64,000 nt of DNA from Rhizobium leguminosarum bv. viciae USDA 2370 (GTDB lineage Bacteria; Pseudomonadota; Alphaproteobacteria; Rhizobiales; Rhizobiaceae), in the NCBI RefSeq assembly GCF_002008365.1, contig NZ_MRDL01000050.1, positions 296 to 64,295 on the forward strand, written 5' to 3'. This document shows positions 26,691 through 35,145 of this stretch, piece after piece (position 1 is the first letter of the stretch; every line of letters starts with the position of its first letter). Position numbers and translations under genes: made by a program. The notes beneath the pieces are model-generated. The model saw only the letters and a list, made by a program, of their open reading frames with translations, made no database searches and was not told the DNA's origin.

Positions 26691-26856
26691 CCTGGACGGT
26701 GAAGGAAAGACGGTCGGAGCATCGCAGCCCGCGTTGGCTGCGACGACGCTGGCCGAAGACGTAGGTCTAGACAATGTGATTGCCGCAGCGCGCGAACTCG
26801 GCATCGATGCACCGCCGGCCATCGCCGTCTTTGACGGTCAAGACGCCCTCGATGGG
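26691..26856 (+). other. Short coding-like fragment, identity unsure
   Basis: The plus frame reads LAATTLAEDVGLDNVIAAAR then ELGIDAPPAIAVF, reminiscent of a transpeptidase segment of class A penicillin-binding proteins (VGxDxVIxxAxxLGI). The resemblance is limited and the frame has no start or further domain. At most it is a gene fragment. Confidence 0.2.
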
Positions 26857-26997
26857 CTAGTAACCGCCCATATCGCCGCGAACTGGGCCAATCCCCTGCG
26901 GCTGTGCGTAGCTTGTGTTATCCGATTCACTGGTTGCGCACCCTGATAATGTCAGGAACATGATTGCTGCTGCGGCCAGAATGTTTCTCAGAGGCAC
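26857..26997 (-). CDS. Small lipoprotein (46 aa)
   Basis: A GTG at 26997, preceded by CGGAGAAC, opens VPLRNILAAAAIMFLTLSGC, a clear lipoprotein signal with lipobox LSGC. A short mature part follows (ATSESDNTSYAQPQGIGPVR, then GDMGGY). Such mini-lipoproteins are frequent in rhizobia and sit in the envelope. Function is unknown. The interval 26998-27379 holds no recognisable gene. Confidence 0.65.
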   Translation of the reverse strand: MPLRNILAAAAIMFLTLSGCATSESDNTSYAQPQGIGPVRGDMGGY

Positions 26998-27379
26998 GGC
27001 GTTCTCCGATCCTGGCAGGCTGCTTAGACCACAAGGGCCACGTCGAGAACTTTCCGCCAAATCGCCTACATTGGCAAGCGCCTGATCAACTGGCGGTAAG
27101 CAGTGACACAGCCTCTTCATGCGTCTCGCTGACGGCCCTAAGGGCTTTTCGATCCCGCCAAACTTTTTCGGCCGTCCGACGTTGTTCTCCACGATCGAAG
27201 GGAGACGCAGAACGTCATCCGAAGGCACCGCATCGAAACAGCGCGAGACTCACAGGGTCGAGAAGGCCGACAAGAACTAAAAGGCGAGACCTTCGGAAGC
27301 AATGCAGGCCGGCACCCTCATTCGATCAAAACCGCTAAGGCGTATGTGACGTCGCGAACCCAAATCTAAGGTGATAGCA

Positions 27380-28243
27380 ATGGCCTTCGATGGCTTCAAA
27401 CTGCAAACGGTTCGCATTGACGCGGGTGACGTTCGGCTTCGGGTGGGGGGAAGCGGTCCCGCTCTTCTTCTCCTGCACGGGCACCCGCGGACCCACATGA
27501 CCTGGGGGAAAGTAGCCGACCTTCTCGCGCCATCGTTTACCGTCGCCTGCCCGGACATCCCTGGCTTCGGCCAGTCCTACATACCTCGAGACGCACCTGA
27601 CAGCCGCCACTCGTCCAAACAGGCGAAGGCAGCGGCTCTTGTGGAACTGATGCGACGAATGGGGCATGACGATTTCTTTCTCGTTGGACATGACCGTGGC
27701 AGCCTGACGGCCTTCCGAATGGCGATGAACCATCGGGACGCGGTGCGGAAACTTATCGTCATAGATGGCCTACCGGTCCTCGAACATCTTGAGCGAGCCG
27801 ACTGGAAGTTCGCGCGAGACTGGTACCACTGGTTCTTCTTCGCACAGCCGGATAAGCCTGAGCGCGTGATCTCAGCCGATCCCGGCGCATGGTACGATAA
27901 ACTCTCGCCAGATCTCATGGGCCAAGAGGCATACGCTGATATTCACGAGGCCATCCATCGGCCCGAAACCGTCCATGGGATGATCGAGGACTACCGCGCC
28001 GGCATTCGCATCGACCATATCCATGACAAGGCTGATCGCGACGCGGGTAGGAAGATCGGCTGTCCAATGCTTTGCCTTTGGTCGCTCCGGGATGATCTCG
28101 AGCAGATTTACGGCGATCCGGTAGCGATCTGGAAGGACTGGGCGATCGACGTAAGCGGGTTTGGCATCGATAGCGGGCATCATGTGGCGGAAGAAAACCC
28201 TGTCGCTCTGGCAAAAGCAATCGCCAATTTTCTGACGAAATAG
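27380..28243 (+). CDS. Alpha/beta hydrolase, haloacetate dehalogenase-like
   Basis: The 287-residue enzyme resembles fluoroacetate/haloacetate dehalogenases: oxyanion motif LLLLHGHPRTHMTW, nucleophile D in FLVGHDRG, cap tryptophan and tyrosine region WYHWFFFAQPDKPERVI, and catalytic H in DSGHHVAEENP. These features match enzymes that hydrolyse C-halogen bonds of haloacetates, though some family members are epoxide or ester hydrolases. The ATG at 27380 has AAGGTGA upstream; a GTG at 27371 is weaker. A similar N-terminal fragment occurs at 34942. Confidence 0.82.
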   Translation: MAFDGFKLQTVRIDAGDVRLRVGGSGPALLLLHGHPRTHMTWGKVADLLAPSFTVACPDIPGFGQSYIPRDAPDSRHSSKQAKAAALVELMRRMGHDDFFLVGHDRGSLTAFRMAMNHRDAVRKLIVIDGLPVLEHLERADWKFARDWYHWFFFAQPDKPERVISADPGAWYDKLSPDLMGQEAYADIHEAIHRPETVHGMIEDYRAGIRIDHIHDKADRDAGRKIGCPMLCLWSLRDDLEQIYGDPVAIWKDWAIDVSGFGIDSGHHVAEENPVALAKAIANFLTK

Positions 28244-28469
28244 TATCGATGATTGCCCTTTAAGTGCTGGGCGATTTTTCGTGCAGCTCGATCTCATCAC
28301 CACGGAAGAGTTCCTCAGTTCGCTCTGATGCGGCCGCGTTCTGCCAGCTCGCTCAATGCCTTGTAGTCTGAGGGCATTATGAGTTGGCACCGCTCTTGAC
28401 TGCATCGGTCGCCAGGATTGAGGTCCTCCCGGTTGACCTAGCTGTCCACCGTCGATCGATTGCGGTCGA

Positions 28470-28709
28470 CTAAGCGCCTATCGACGCATGCATCTGCCCG
28501 CAGACTGCAAGGCTCTCACGCATTGCCTTCACTCGCATTTCGGCATCTTCAAATGAATAGGCCCAGATCTTGGCGGACCAAGTCGATGGCCCCATCTCGT
28601 ATTCAAGTGCGAAGAGATACATTACCTGCCCGTGTTCGTCCTTTCGGACGAATTGAGCGTCAGGCCGTTCGCGGATGTCGCGGAGTTTAGTGAAACTAAT
28701 TACGTTCAT
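28470..28709 (-). CDS. Hypothetical protein (79 aa)
   Basis: The product MNVISFTKLRDIRERPDAQF is followed by YLFALEYEMGPSTWSAKIWA and a helix with VKAMRESLAVCGQ. It looks like a compact alpha/beta domain. A GTG start at 28727 would add six residues. No family recognised. The interval 28244-28469 shows only very short frames. Confidence 0.55.
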   Translation of the reverse strand: MNVISFTKLRDIRERPDAQFVRKDEHGQVMYLFALEYEMGPSTWSAKIWAYSFEDAEMRVKAMRESLAVCGQMHASIGA

Positions 28710-28819
28710 GTCGAACTCATCTAGCACAACGACATAATGGCTTGTCTATCGTCGAAGCGGGGTGCAAAAGCCGATGAGGAACGGCCGCCATGCGGCGGCC
28801 GTGAAGGCGCGTTGCTATA

Positions 28820-29320
28820 TCAGGCCGCTCGCTTTCCCTTGGCATTCGCCGAGGATTCGGCAATCTGCGTGAGTTTCTTGTCGGTCGCCACTTCTTCCGC
28901 AAGCGTTGCCTGAAGAAGCGGAATGGCATCCTTGTGGCCGAGTTGCTTGGCCCATGCAATCAACGTGCCATAGCGGGCGATCTCGTAGTGCTCCACGGCC
29001 TGCGCCGAAGAGATCAGTCCGGCATCCAGGGCAACCGAGCCCTTGAACTCTTCGATAATCTCATCAGCTTCTGCAATGATGCCCTGAATAGCTTCGCAGG
29101 TCTTGCCGCGTGCCGGCTTGCCGATCATTTCAAAAACCTGTTCCAGACGTTCGATCTGGGCTTGGGTCTCGTCTCGATGCTGCAGAAAACCGGCTTTGCC
29201 CTCCTCCGACTGGGCGGCGCGGGCCATTTTCGGCAGCGCCTTCAAGATCTGTTTTTCGGCGTAGTAGATGTCCTTGAGCGTGTCGAGGAACAGATCGTTC
29301 AGCGTCTTCTCGGTTGCCAT
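28820..29320 (-). CDS. YciE/YciF ferritin-like protein (DUF892)
   Basis: The 166-residue protein is a four-helix ferritin-like bundle: LNDLFLDTLKDIYYAEKQIL, then KALPKM and HRDETQAQIERLEQVFEMIG, followed by VEHYEIARYGTLIAWAKQLG. Conserved E and H residues in these helices can form a di-metal site. Members are induced by osmotic and general stress in many bacteria. AGGAGG precedes the ATG. An EcfG-like promoter may lie at 29465-29489 on this strand. Confidence 0.9.
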   Translation of the reverse strand: MATEKTLNDLFLDTLKDIYYAEKQILKALPKMARAAQSEEGKAGFLQHRDETQAQIERLEQVFEMIGKPARGKTCEAIQGIIAEADEIIEEFKGSVALDAGLISSAQAVEHYEIARYGTLIAWAKQLGHKDAIPLLQATLAEEVATDKKLTQIAESSANAKGKRAA

Positions 29321-29464
29321 TTAGTCCTCCTATGGCGTGTTGAAAAGTGAACTCTCGCTCGGTCGAACTTTTCAGCGCGGAGATGACGCCCCGGTATCGA
29401 AGGCGTCAGCTCGGTTCGGCCAAGGACGAGACCGACTTAAAGGGCTGCAGTCGGCGACAGTTCA

Positions 29465-29489
29465 AACATTTGGCGCCGTTTGTTGTTCC
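29465..29489 (-). promoter_or_regulatory. Possible EcfG-like promoter for the YciE-type gene
   Basis: On the minus strand GGAAC (29489-29485) is 16 bases from TGTT (29468-29465). This fits GGAAC-N16-nGTT, ~145 bases before the start of the ferritin-like gene. A TGAAAAGT/ACTTTTCA inverted repeat lies between them. Confidence 0.35.
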
Positions 29490-29580
29490 TCATCTGCCTA
29501 TTTTTCACGAGACTTGGCGGCATTGCTCACGGGGTTCGTCGGATAACGTGAATGTTATCAATGCAATGCGGCATCGCGTG

Positions 29581-29606
29581 GGAACGATTTTTACCGGATC
29601 GGCGTT
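29581..29606 (+). promoter_or_regulatory. EcfG-like promoter (GGAAC-N17-CGTT)
   Basis: GGAAC at 29581-29585 and CGTT at 29603-29606 with a 17-base spacer match the general-stress consensus exactly. It points to the ECF sigma gene 184 bases downstream, so that gene may be under stress-sigma control, possibly its own. Confidence 0.5.
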
Positions 29607-29789
29607 TCGAGTCCGGATCGTGTCGCCCTCCAGCCTTAGGACGATTCACAAACTGCCTCTTCGCGTCTATGTGCATTCTGTCATCATGAGAGGAGGGCTG
29701 CTTGACGAGCGAAAACGAGACGTTTGTCCGATATCGCACAGCAACGAATAAGATGTTTGGGACTTTCCTTTTGATCTCAGGAGAGAAAA

Positions 29790-30317
29790 ATGACGTCTCT
29801 ATCTTCACCACGTCCCGCGTCGCATTGCGAAGAAACATCTTCGATCGAGTTGGAGATTGTCGAACTGACACCGGCTTTGCGCGCCTTTGCCCGAAGATTC
29901 CTGCGCAGTCAGGATGACGTCGATGATCTCGTGCAGGAAACGCTGGTGAAGGCGTTTAATTCGATCCAGCTCTACCAACCCGGCACCTCTCTCAGATCCT
30001 GGCTCTTCACCATCCTTCGAAACACGTTCTGCAGCAACTATCGTCGTCGGCAGCGCGAGCCGGTGGGAATGGATGTGACCGTGGCACAGATCGCAATCGC
30101 CCCGAGCCAGGAGTGGGCGCTTCGCGAGCGCGAGCTGCGACAGGCGCTGACGCGCCTTTCCGAGGACAGACGCCGTGCGCTAACGCTAGTGGCCGCCGGA
30201 ACGAGCTATGAAGATGCCGCACGGATCTGCGGCTGCCGGATCGGCACTTTGAAAAGCCGCGTCAGCCGCGCCCGTGACACCTTGCAGTCGCTGCTTGGGA
30301 ACCAACTGGTCGACTGA
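29790..30317 (+). CDS. ECF-type RNA polymerase sigma factor (EcfG/ECF15-like)
   Basis: The 175-residue protein has sigma-2 (LRAFARRFLRSQDDVDDLVQ, then ETLVKAF and LRSWLFTILRNTFCSNYRRR) and sigma-4 (LTRLSEDRRRALTLVAAGTS, then YEDAARICGCRIGTLKSRVS) regions. No anti-sigma domain is fused, and no nepR/phyR lies next to it. It resembles EcfG-group sigma factors that run the alphaproteobacterial general stress response. AGGAGAG precedes the ATG. The many GGAAC-N16/17-nGTT sites nearby are possible targets. Rhizobia often have several EcfG paralogues. Confidence 0.88.
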   Translation: MTSLSSPRPASHCEETSSIELEIVELTPALRAFARRFLRSQDDVDDLVQETLVKAFNSIQLYQPGTSLRSWLFTILRNTFCSNYRRRQREPVGMDVTVAQIAIAPSQEWALRERELRQALTRLSEDRRRALTLVAAGTSYEDAARICGCRIGTLKSRVSRARDTLQSLLGNQLVD

Positions 30318-30400
30318 TCGCGCTCCTGCTTCCGCGATTCGTTACGTGTTGTCGAGCATGGTCCTCACACAGCCTGTAAGCGGACGAAGAAGGAATGCCA

Positions 30401-30541
30401 ATGTCCGTTCCATTCGAACCGATCGTGCCCCCGCCACCGGACCCGCTCGCTTTCCTGGCGAGGAGCCTTCTCCTGATCCGGAACCGGAGGAGGGCCGCCG
30501 CGCCAATCAGCCGGACATCGTCCCATTGCCCGACGTGAGGA
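30401..30541 (+). pseudogene. Small Pro/Glu-rich gene, probably frameshifted
   Basis: AAGGA precedes an ATG opening MSVPFEPIVPPPPDP, after which this frame turns basic (LLLIRNRRRAAA). The neighbouring frame reads FPGEEPSPDPEPEEGRRANQ then PDIVPLPD. Joined, they would make a short disordered acidic Pro-rich protein of a kind common in rhizobia. One base change near 30445 would be needed. Confidence 0.35.
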
Positions 30542-30816
30542 ATGCTTTGCCAAGGCCTTCGCCTCATATCAGTCCATCGCGCCAAATGGCGTTGTCATGC
30601 AGTTCAAAGGGAAATCAACTGAAGAGTGAGCCGGTTCCAAGGTCTGTCTGCGGTAAATGCCACCGGATGCCGCCTCGGGGAAGGACGTCACTTACTGGCG
30701 CTTGTCCGTCTGCATCCGCTTTGTCCTAAGCGTCTATCAAGCGTCATGCCGGCTGAGTGCCGCTACCTACGCTGCAGACGGACCATGTGCTCTGACCACG
30801 GCAGTCTGGTTGTCTC

Positions 30817-30842
30817 GGAACTTTCGATCGCGCCAGTCTGTT
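30817..30842 (+). promoter_or_regulatory. EcfG-like promoter (GGAAC-N17-TGTT)
   Basis: GGAAC at 30817-30821 and TGTT at 30839-30842 are spaced by 17 bases. The start codon of the next small gene is 26 bases downstream, giving a short leader. Confidence 0.5.
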
Positions 30843-30867
30843 CGTACCTTTGTATGGAGGACGGTCT

Positions 30868-31041
30868 ATGTCCAGAAAGAACAATGACCCATCAAAGGTG
30901 GCCAATCCTAAAGAGCAGCCTGTCAATCGCCCTGAGCGTAAGGAAGCGCCACCGGAGCCTGGCGATCATAAACCTCCGGCTCGAGATATAAGGGAGGCAC
31001 CGGTGCCCAACCCAAACGGCGATCCTGTCGACGAACCTTAG
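30868..31041 (+). CDS. Small hydrophilic Pro-rich protein (57 aa)
   Basis: The product MSRKNNDPSKVANPKEQPVN continues with many Pro, Lys, Glu and Asp and ends PNPNGDPVDEP. It has no hydrophobic core and is probably disordered, like small stress-induced hydrophilins. GGAGG lies before the ATG and an EcfG-like promoter lies just upstream. The family is not recognised. Confidence 0.6.
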   Translation: MSRKNNDPSKVANPKEQPVNRPERKEAPPEPGDHKPPARDIREAPVPNPNGDPVDEP

Positions 31042-31179
31042 CAACTGCCAGACCGTCGTGAACCAACTTTTGGATTGGGTTCGCTGTTGCCTGGACAAGG
31101 AAAATCCAACCGTCATCGCGATGACATCATCGATGTCTTTGATTTCTCGAGCGCCGGCCTTACTAGCTTTGCAATCAAA

Positions 31180-32205
31180 TTATTCCTTGGCGTCGGAATA
31201 GTTCTTATATTGCAGCGTCTGAAGCGGCGCATCCAACCTCAGGATGAGCCCGGTTGGGGCGTAATCAAGAGAGACCTCCCCGAAGGCGGACAGACTGGAG
31301 CTGACGAGCCGTGTGCCGAACCCCTTCTTGCTCGGAGCTTCCACCGCCGGGCCTCCGACCTCCTGCCAAATGAAGTTCAGGCGCTTGTCGCCCACCTCGT
31401 CTCGCACGAACCATTCGATTTTGACGGTCCCTGTATCTACCGACAGCGCACCATACTTGCTGGCGTTGGTGACGAGTTCGTGCAGCACGAGGGAGAAGCA
31501 AAGGGCTGCCTGTGGACCCAATTCAACTGCAGGACCGCTCGCTTGGAAACGTCCCGACGTCTCAAGTCCGAGATTAATCGCGGTCGCCTCGACAATCGTT
31601 GCCATGGTCGTACCCAACCAATCCTGCTGCAGCAAAATGTCGTGCGCCTTTGAATAAGCATTGATGCGTGCCGTGATCGAATTCTCGGCATCCTCCATAG
31701 AGCTAGCGTTTCGGAAGGATTGGCTGGTGATCGCCTGAACGACGGCCAGCGTGTTTTTCATGCGGTGCGAGAGTTCGTGCATCAGGACGCGCTGTCGCTC
31801 CTCGTTTTCTCTCTGCTCGGTGCGATCTCTCAGAATCTTCACGAAACCCTCGACTTCGCCGTCGTCCGACGTCAACGCCATCATCTGACCCGACGCCCAG
31901 AACAAAGAGCCGTCCTTGCGAACGTGCCAGCGCTCATCATTGCCATGACCTTCGGTTAAAGCGGCAGCCATTTCCGACTGGAGAATTCCGGCCAGCCTGT
32001 CTTCCTCGGTGAAAATCATGGCCGCGGGCTTGCCGATAATCTCAGCCTCGTCCCATCCGAGAATCCGGCGCGCACCCTCATTCCACGTGGTCACCAAGCC
32101 ATCCAGATCCATAGAGATGATCGCATACTCGATCGCGCTCTGCAGGATCGCTTCGAGAAAGCGCTCTCGGGAGCGGCTGGAACTGGAGAAGAGTTTCATG
32201 ATCAT
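31180..32205 (-). CDS. PAS-domain HWE-type histidine kinase
   Basis: The 341-residue soluble kinase has a PAS domain (~20-135; IISMDLDGLVTTWNEGARRI, then GWDEAEIIGK). The HWE/HisKA_2 dimer helix is HELSHRMKNTLAVVQAITSQ, with the phospho-His in ELSHRMKN. The ATPase part includes LVLHELVTNASKYGAL and the WxE of FIWQEVGGP. No membrane segment is seen. I set the start at the ATG before IMKLFSSS, since upstream in-frame sequence does not look like protein. It is divergent from the LOV kinase. HWE kinases commonly feed PhyR and the general stress response in this class (family knowledge). Confidence 0.87.
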   Translation of the reverse strand: MIMKLFSSSSRSRERFLEAILQSAIEYAIISMDLDGLVTTWNEGARRILGWDEAEIIGKPAAMIFTEEDRLAGILQSEMAAALTEGHGNDERWHVRKDGSLFWASGQMMALTSDDGEVEGFVKILRDRTEQRENEERQRVLMHELSHRMKNTLAVVQAITSQSFRNASSMEDAENSITARINAYSKAHDILLQQDWLGTTMATIVEATAINLGLETSGRFQASGPAVELGPQAALCFSLVLHELVTNASKYGALSVDTGTVKIEWFVRDEVGDKRLNFIWQEVGGPAVEAPSKKGFGTRLVSSSLSAFGEVSLDYAPTGLILRLDAPLQTLQYKNYSDAKE

Positions 32206-32416
32206 ATGGTGCGCCTGATCCTTCGGAGCTGCAAGGGTGATCGACCACATCCAGATTCTATAGCGGGGGCCATCGTGTTGGCCAAGATCGTGGGTGTGTG
32301 GCACTTCGTCCGGCAGGTGTCGGATGAGTGAATCGAGTACGTCACGCAAGCGATCTTCTCGGAAACAAAGATACACAAGCTACGTTATCAGCCGACGACT
32401 TTGTGAGCGTGGAAGC

Positions 32417-33454
32417 ATGACAGCCCATACCAAAGAAAAACTCCACGGGGATTTGCCCTCCGCATCTTCAAAAGCAGCTTCTGCCGATCGGAAAGAGTTG
32501 GCAGCGATCGCATTTGAACGCACCAGGATGCCGATGGTCGTCACCGACGGCCGCAAACCCGATCTTCCGATCGTGCTCGCGAACAAGGCATTCCTCGAGC
32601 TGACAGGTTACACGGCCCAAGAAGTGCTAGGCCGCAACTGTCGTTTCCTGCAGGGCCCCGCGACGTCTCCAATCGCCGTCGCAGAAATTCGTGCCGCTAT
32701 CGCCGGCGAGCGTGAGGTCAGCGTCGAGATCCTCAATTACAAGAAGAGTGGGGAGCAGTTCTGGAATCGCTTGCATCTCAGTCCCGTCCATGGGGATGAC
32801 GGAAGGATCCTGTATTTCTTCGGGTCTCAAATCGACATGACGGAATACCGGCGGATCGAGGCACTGGAGGCCTCCGAACATCGCCTGCTGATGGAGGTCG
32901 ACCATCGATCCAAGAATGTCTTGGCGATCGTCGACAGCATCGTCCGCCTGAGCAACGCCGAAGACCCCGCGCTTTACGCCGCCGCCATTCAACACCGCGT
33001 GCACGCGCTCGCCCGTGCCCATACCTTGCTTGCTGCACGGGGATGGACAAACATTTCTGTTGAGGAACTCATTCGCCAACAGGTGACGCCGTTCGCGTCC
33101 ACCCGCGCCTTTTTTAGCGGGCCGGATGTCAAAATGCCTGCGCCGGTCGTTCAGCCTCTTGCGCTCGTACTCCATGAGCTCGCGGTCAACGCAGCCCATC
33201 ACGGTGCCCTTGCCAATGCACAAGGCAGGCTTTCGATCAGTTGGAAGCCCGGACCATCAGGGGCCGGCTTTTACATCCGTTGGCAGGAGGTGGGCGCCCC
33301 CACTCCACCCAAATTGGCCAAACGAGGTTTTGGTACGGTGATTGTCGGCGCAATGGTTGAAAAGCAGCTTAAAGGACGCCTTCAGAAAATCTGGTCGGAC
33401 GAAGGGCTGCTTATCGACATTGAGATCCCATCGGCAGGCTCGACCTCCGCATAA
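32417..33454 (+). CDS. LOV-domain HWE histidine kinase (blue-light sensor)
   Basis: The 345-residue kinase has a LOV domain at about 30-145 with the flavin-adduct motif GRNCRFLQGP (reactive Cys) and FWNRLHLSPVHGDDGRILYF, ending in FFGSQIDMTEYR. An HWE dimer helix (LMEVDHRSKNVLAIVDSIVR) and ATPase part (LVLHELAVNAAHHGALANAQ, YIRWQEVGAP) follow. It should sense blue light through FMN and autophosphorylate on His. Related LOV-HWE kinases act on the PhyR-EcfG pathway in Brucella and Caulobacter. The ATG has a modest ribosome site. An ECF sigma gene lies 2.1 kb away. Confidence 0.92.
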   Translation: MTAHTKEKLHGDLPSASSKAASADRKELAAIAFERTRMPMVVTDGRKPDLPIVLANKAFLELTGYTAQEVLGRNCRFLQGPATSPIAVAEIRAAIAGEREVSVEILNYKKSGEQFWNRLHLSPVHGDDGRILYFFGSQIDMTEYRRIEALEASEHRLLMEVDHRSKNVLAIVDSIVRLSNAEDPALYAAAIQHRVHALARAHTLLAARGWTNISVEELIRQQVTPFASTRAFFSGPDVKMPAPVVQPLALVLHELAVNAAHHGALANAQGRLSISWKPGPSGAGFYIRWQEVGAPTPPKLAKRGFGTVIVGAMVEKQLKGRLQKIWSDEGLLIDIEIPSAGSTSA

Positions 33455-33618
33455 CGACACCTCGGCGCAAGAGAAGTGAGGAAGGGACCCGCCCTCGAAA
33501 TTAGAGACGGCCCCCGGTGACTCGGAAATGGGATTGATTGTGATGGCCCTTGAACAGCCGGGGACCTGCCCCAATATGATTTTCATAAGGACCATTGGTG
33601 GCATGAAAGGAGGAAAAG

Positions 33619-33930
33619 ATGCCGCTGAACGATGTTCCGTGGACCCGGCCGGTGAGAATCCGGCTGCAGTGCGGTTTGGAGCGCACCTTCACAGGAGCCT
33701 ACGACGCCTTGGATTTTCTCGAGAACGAATGGCCGCTGCGTCATGGAGAGCGCCATGAACGCGCGGTGAAGACGTGCCGTGGCGCTCTCAACGGGGCTGT
33801 TCCCAGCATCGTCGCGCGCGAGGCCTTCGTGGCGGCCTGCCTCGAAGCCGGCATGCCGTCCATCCTTGCCCCGTGGAAGAGAAAGCCGACCACGCATCCG
33901 GCTCGGCCAGCACGTCTCGTTGCCAGTTAA
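33619..33930 (+). CDS. DUF982 family protein
   Basis: The 103-residue product shows the DUF982 pattern: VRIRLQCGLERTFTGAYDAL, DFLENEWPLRHGERHERAVK and ALNGAVPSIVAREAFVAACL. These small rhizobial proteins are of unknown function and often occur in stress- or plasmid-linked arrays. A strong AAAGGAGG precedes the ATG. The 322 bases up to the next gene hold an EcfG-like promoter at the end and otherwise nothing I can identify. Confidence 0.85.
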   Translation: MPLNDVPWTRPVRIRLQCGLERTFTGAYDALDFLENEWPLRHGERHERAVKTCRGALNGAVPSIVAREAFVAACLEAGMPSILAPWKRKPTTHPARPARLVAS

Positions 33931-34193
33931 AGCAGAAACGATGATCTCGCCTCGGGTGGGGCGAGGTCTGGTATAAGCGCACTTTTCCTCGTAAATGGCT
34001 GGGCGAACGCCGTGATGGGACTTCCGGCTGTCAGCCGGCATTTCGCTGTCGGACGGGAGGGCGTCAAGCGTATGCAATCACCGAAGCAGCGGTTCGTATC
34101 CTTCGCGTCCTCCATGGCGCGCACAAATGGCCAGACACTTTGCCAACGCACGGAATCACCCACGAGGGCCGGCGCCGCACGACCGCATAAGTG

Positions 34194-34218
34194 GGAACGT
34201 AATTCCTGATGAGGGGTT
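34194..34218 (+). promoter_or_regulatory. EcfG-like promoter (GGAAC-N16-GGTT)
   Basis: GGAAC at 34194-34198 is 16 bases from GGTT at 34215-34218, and the DUF6766 ATG is 35 bases further. Spacing and position suit a promoter of the general-stress sigma factor. Confidence 0.45.
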
Positions 34219-34252
34219 ACTGCGAAGCAGTATCTCGGAAGAGGGAAACACG

Positions 34253-34912
34253 ATGCGTCCTTTACGCGACAACGGACTGTCGATCACTCTCGCAACGGCA
34301 TCGCTGTTGACGATCGGTGGCATGCTGGTAACGGGTTATTTTGTCTACGATTACCAACTCGCCGAGCATGGTGCTGCGCAGATTGGACTGGCAGCCTACG
34401 CTGCGTCCGGGCATTTCCTTTCATCGCTTTTTGAGAACTGGGAAAGCGAATTTTTGCAGATGTCGGCCTACGTGATGCTGACCGCTTTTCTCTTCCAGCG
34501 AGGATCGGCTGAATCCAAGGATCCGGACGAGCCTGCCGAGCAGGATGAGGACCCCGCCTTAAGGCAGAATGACCCAGAGGTGCCGTGGCCGGTCCGCGTT
34601 GGCGGCTTCACAAGATTTCTCTATTCCTACTCGTTGGGGATCGCACTTGGCATGCTGTTTCTTGTAACCTTTTTGCTGCATCTTCGCTACAGCGCGAAGG
34701 CCGAGAGCGCCGAGGCGCTGATACACGGTCAGCCTCCAATCACCATGGTCGACCATCTTGCGAGTGCGCAGTTCTGGTTCGAATCCCTGCAGAACTGGCA
34801 ATCTGAATTCCTGTCGACCGCGGTCGTGGTCGTTCTGTCGATCTTCCTGCGCTTTAAGGGGTCGCCGGAGTCAAAGCCTGTCGCTTCCTCGCATCGCGAG
34901 ACGGGGGCCTGA
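34253..34912 (+). CDS. DUF6766 family membrane protein
   Basis: The 219-residue product has four predicted membrane segments in two similar halves. The first half holds ITLATASLLTIGGMLVTGYF and FLSSLFENWESEFLQMSAYV; the second holds LGIALGMLFLVTFLLHLRYS and FWFESLQNWQSEFLSTAVVV. The repeated (F/L)EN/QNWxSEFL motif suggests internal duplication, typical of DUF6766. A charged Asp/Glu-rich linker joins the halves. GAGGG precedes the ATG. Function is unknown. Confidence 0.82.
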   Translation: MRPLRDNGLSITLATASLLTIGGMLVTGYFVYDYQLAEHGAAQIGLAAYAASGHFLSSLFENWESEFLQMSAYVMLTAFLFQRGSAESKDPDEPAEQDEDPALRQNDPEVPWPVRVGGFTRFLYSYSLGIALGMLFLVTFLLHLRYSAKAESAEALIHGQPPITMVDHLASAQFWFESLQNWQSEFLSTAVVVVLSIFLRFKGSPESKPVASSHRETGA

Positions 34913-34941
34913 ACACTTCGAGATCTGTATGGACGGGGGGC

Positions 34942-35133
34942 ATGTTTTTCGAAAGCTTCAAACTTGAGACCCTGCAGATAGCGTCCGGCGAGACGCGTGT
35001 GCCCGCGCTTCGCCTGGCCGGCCATCGCACCCAAGTTCGTGATGACGAAAAATTCGACCGGGCCGCTTTTGGTCATCCGCTGATAACGTTCTGGCATCTT
35101 GAAAGCCGTTACCTTCGAGATAGTTATGCGTGA
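34942..35133 (+). pseudogene. N-terminal fragment resembling a haloacetate dehalogenase
   Basis: The frame opens MFFESFKLETLQIASGETRV, similar to the start of the hydrolase at 27380 (MAFDGFKLQTVRIDAGDVRL). It then loses resemblance and stops after 63 residues, before any catalytic motif. It is probably a remnant or a chance short gene. Confidence 0.35.
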
Positions 35134-35145
35134 CGGGAGGAGCGC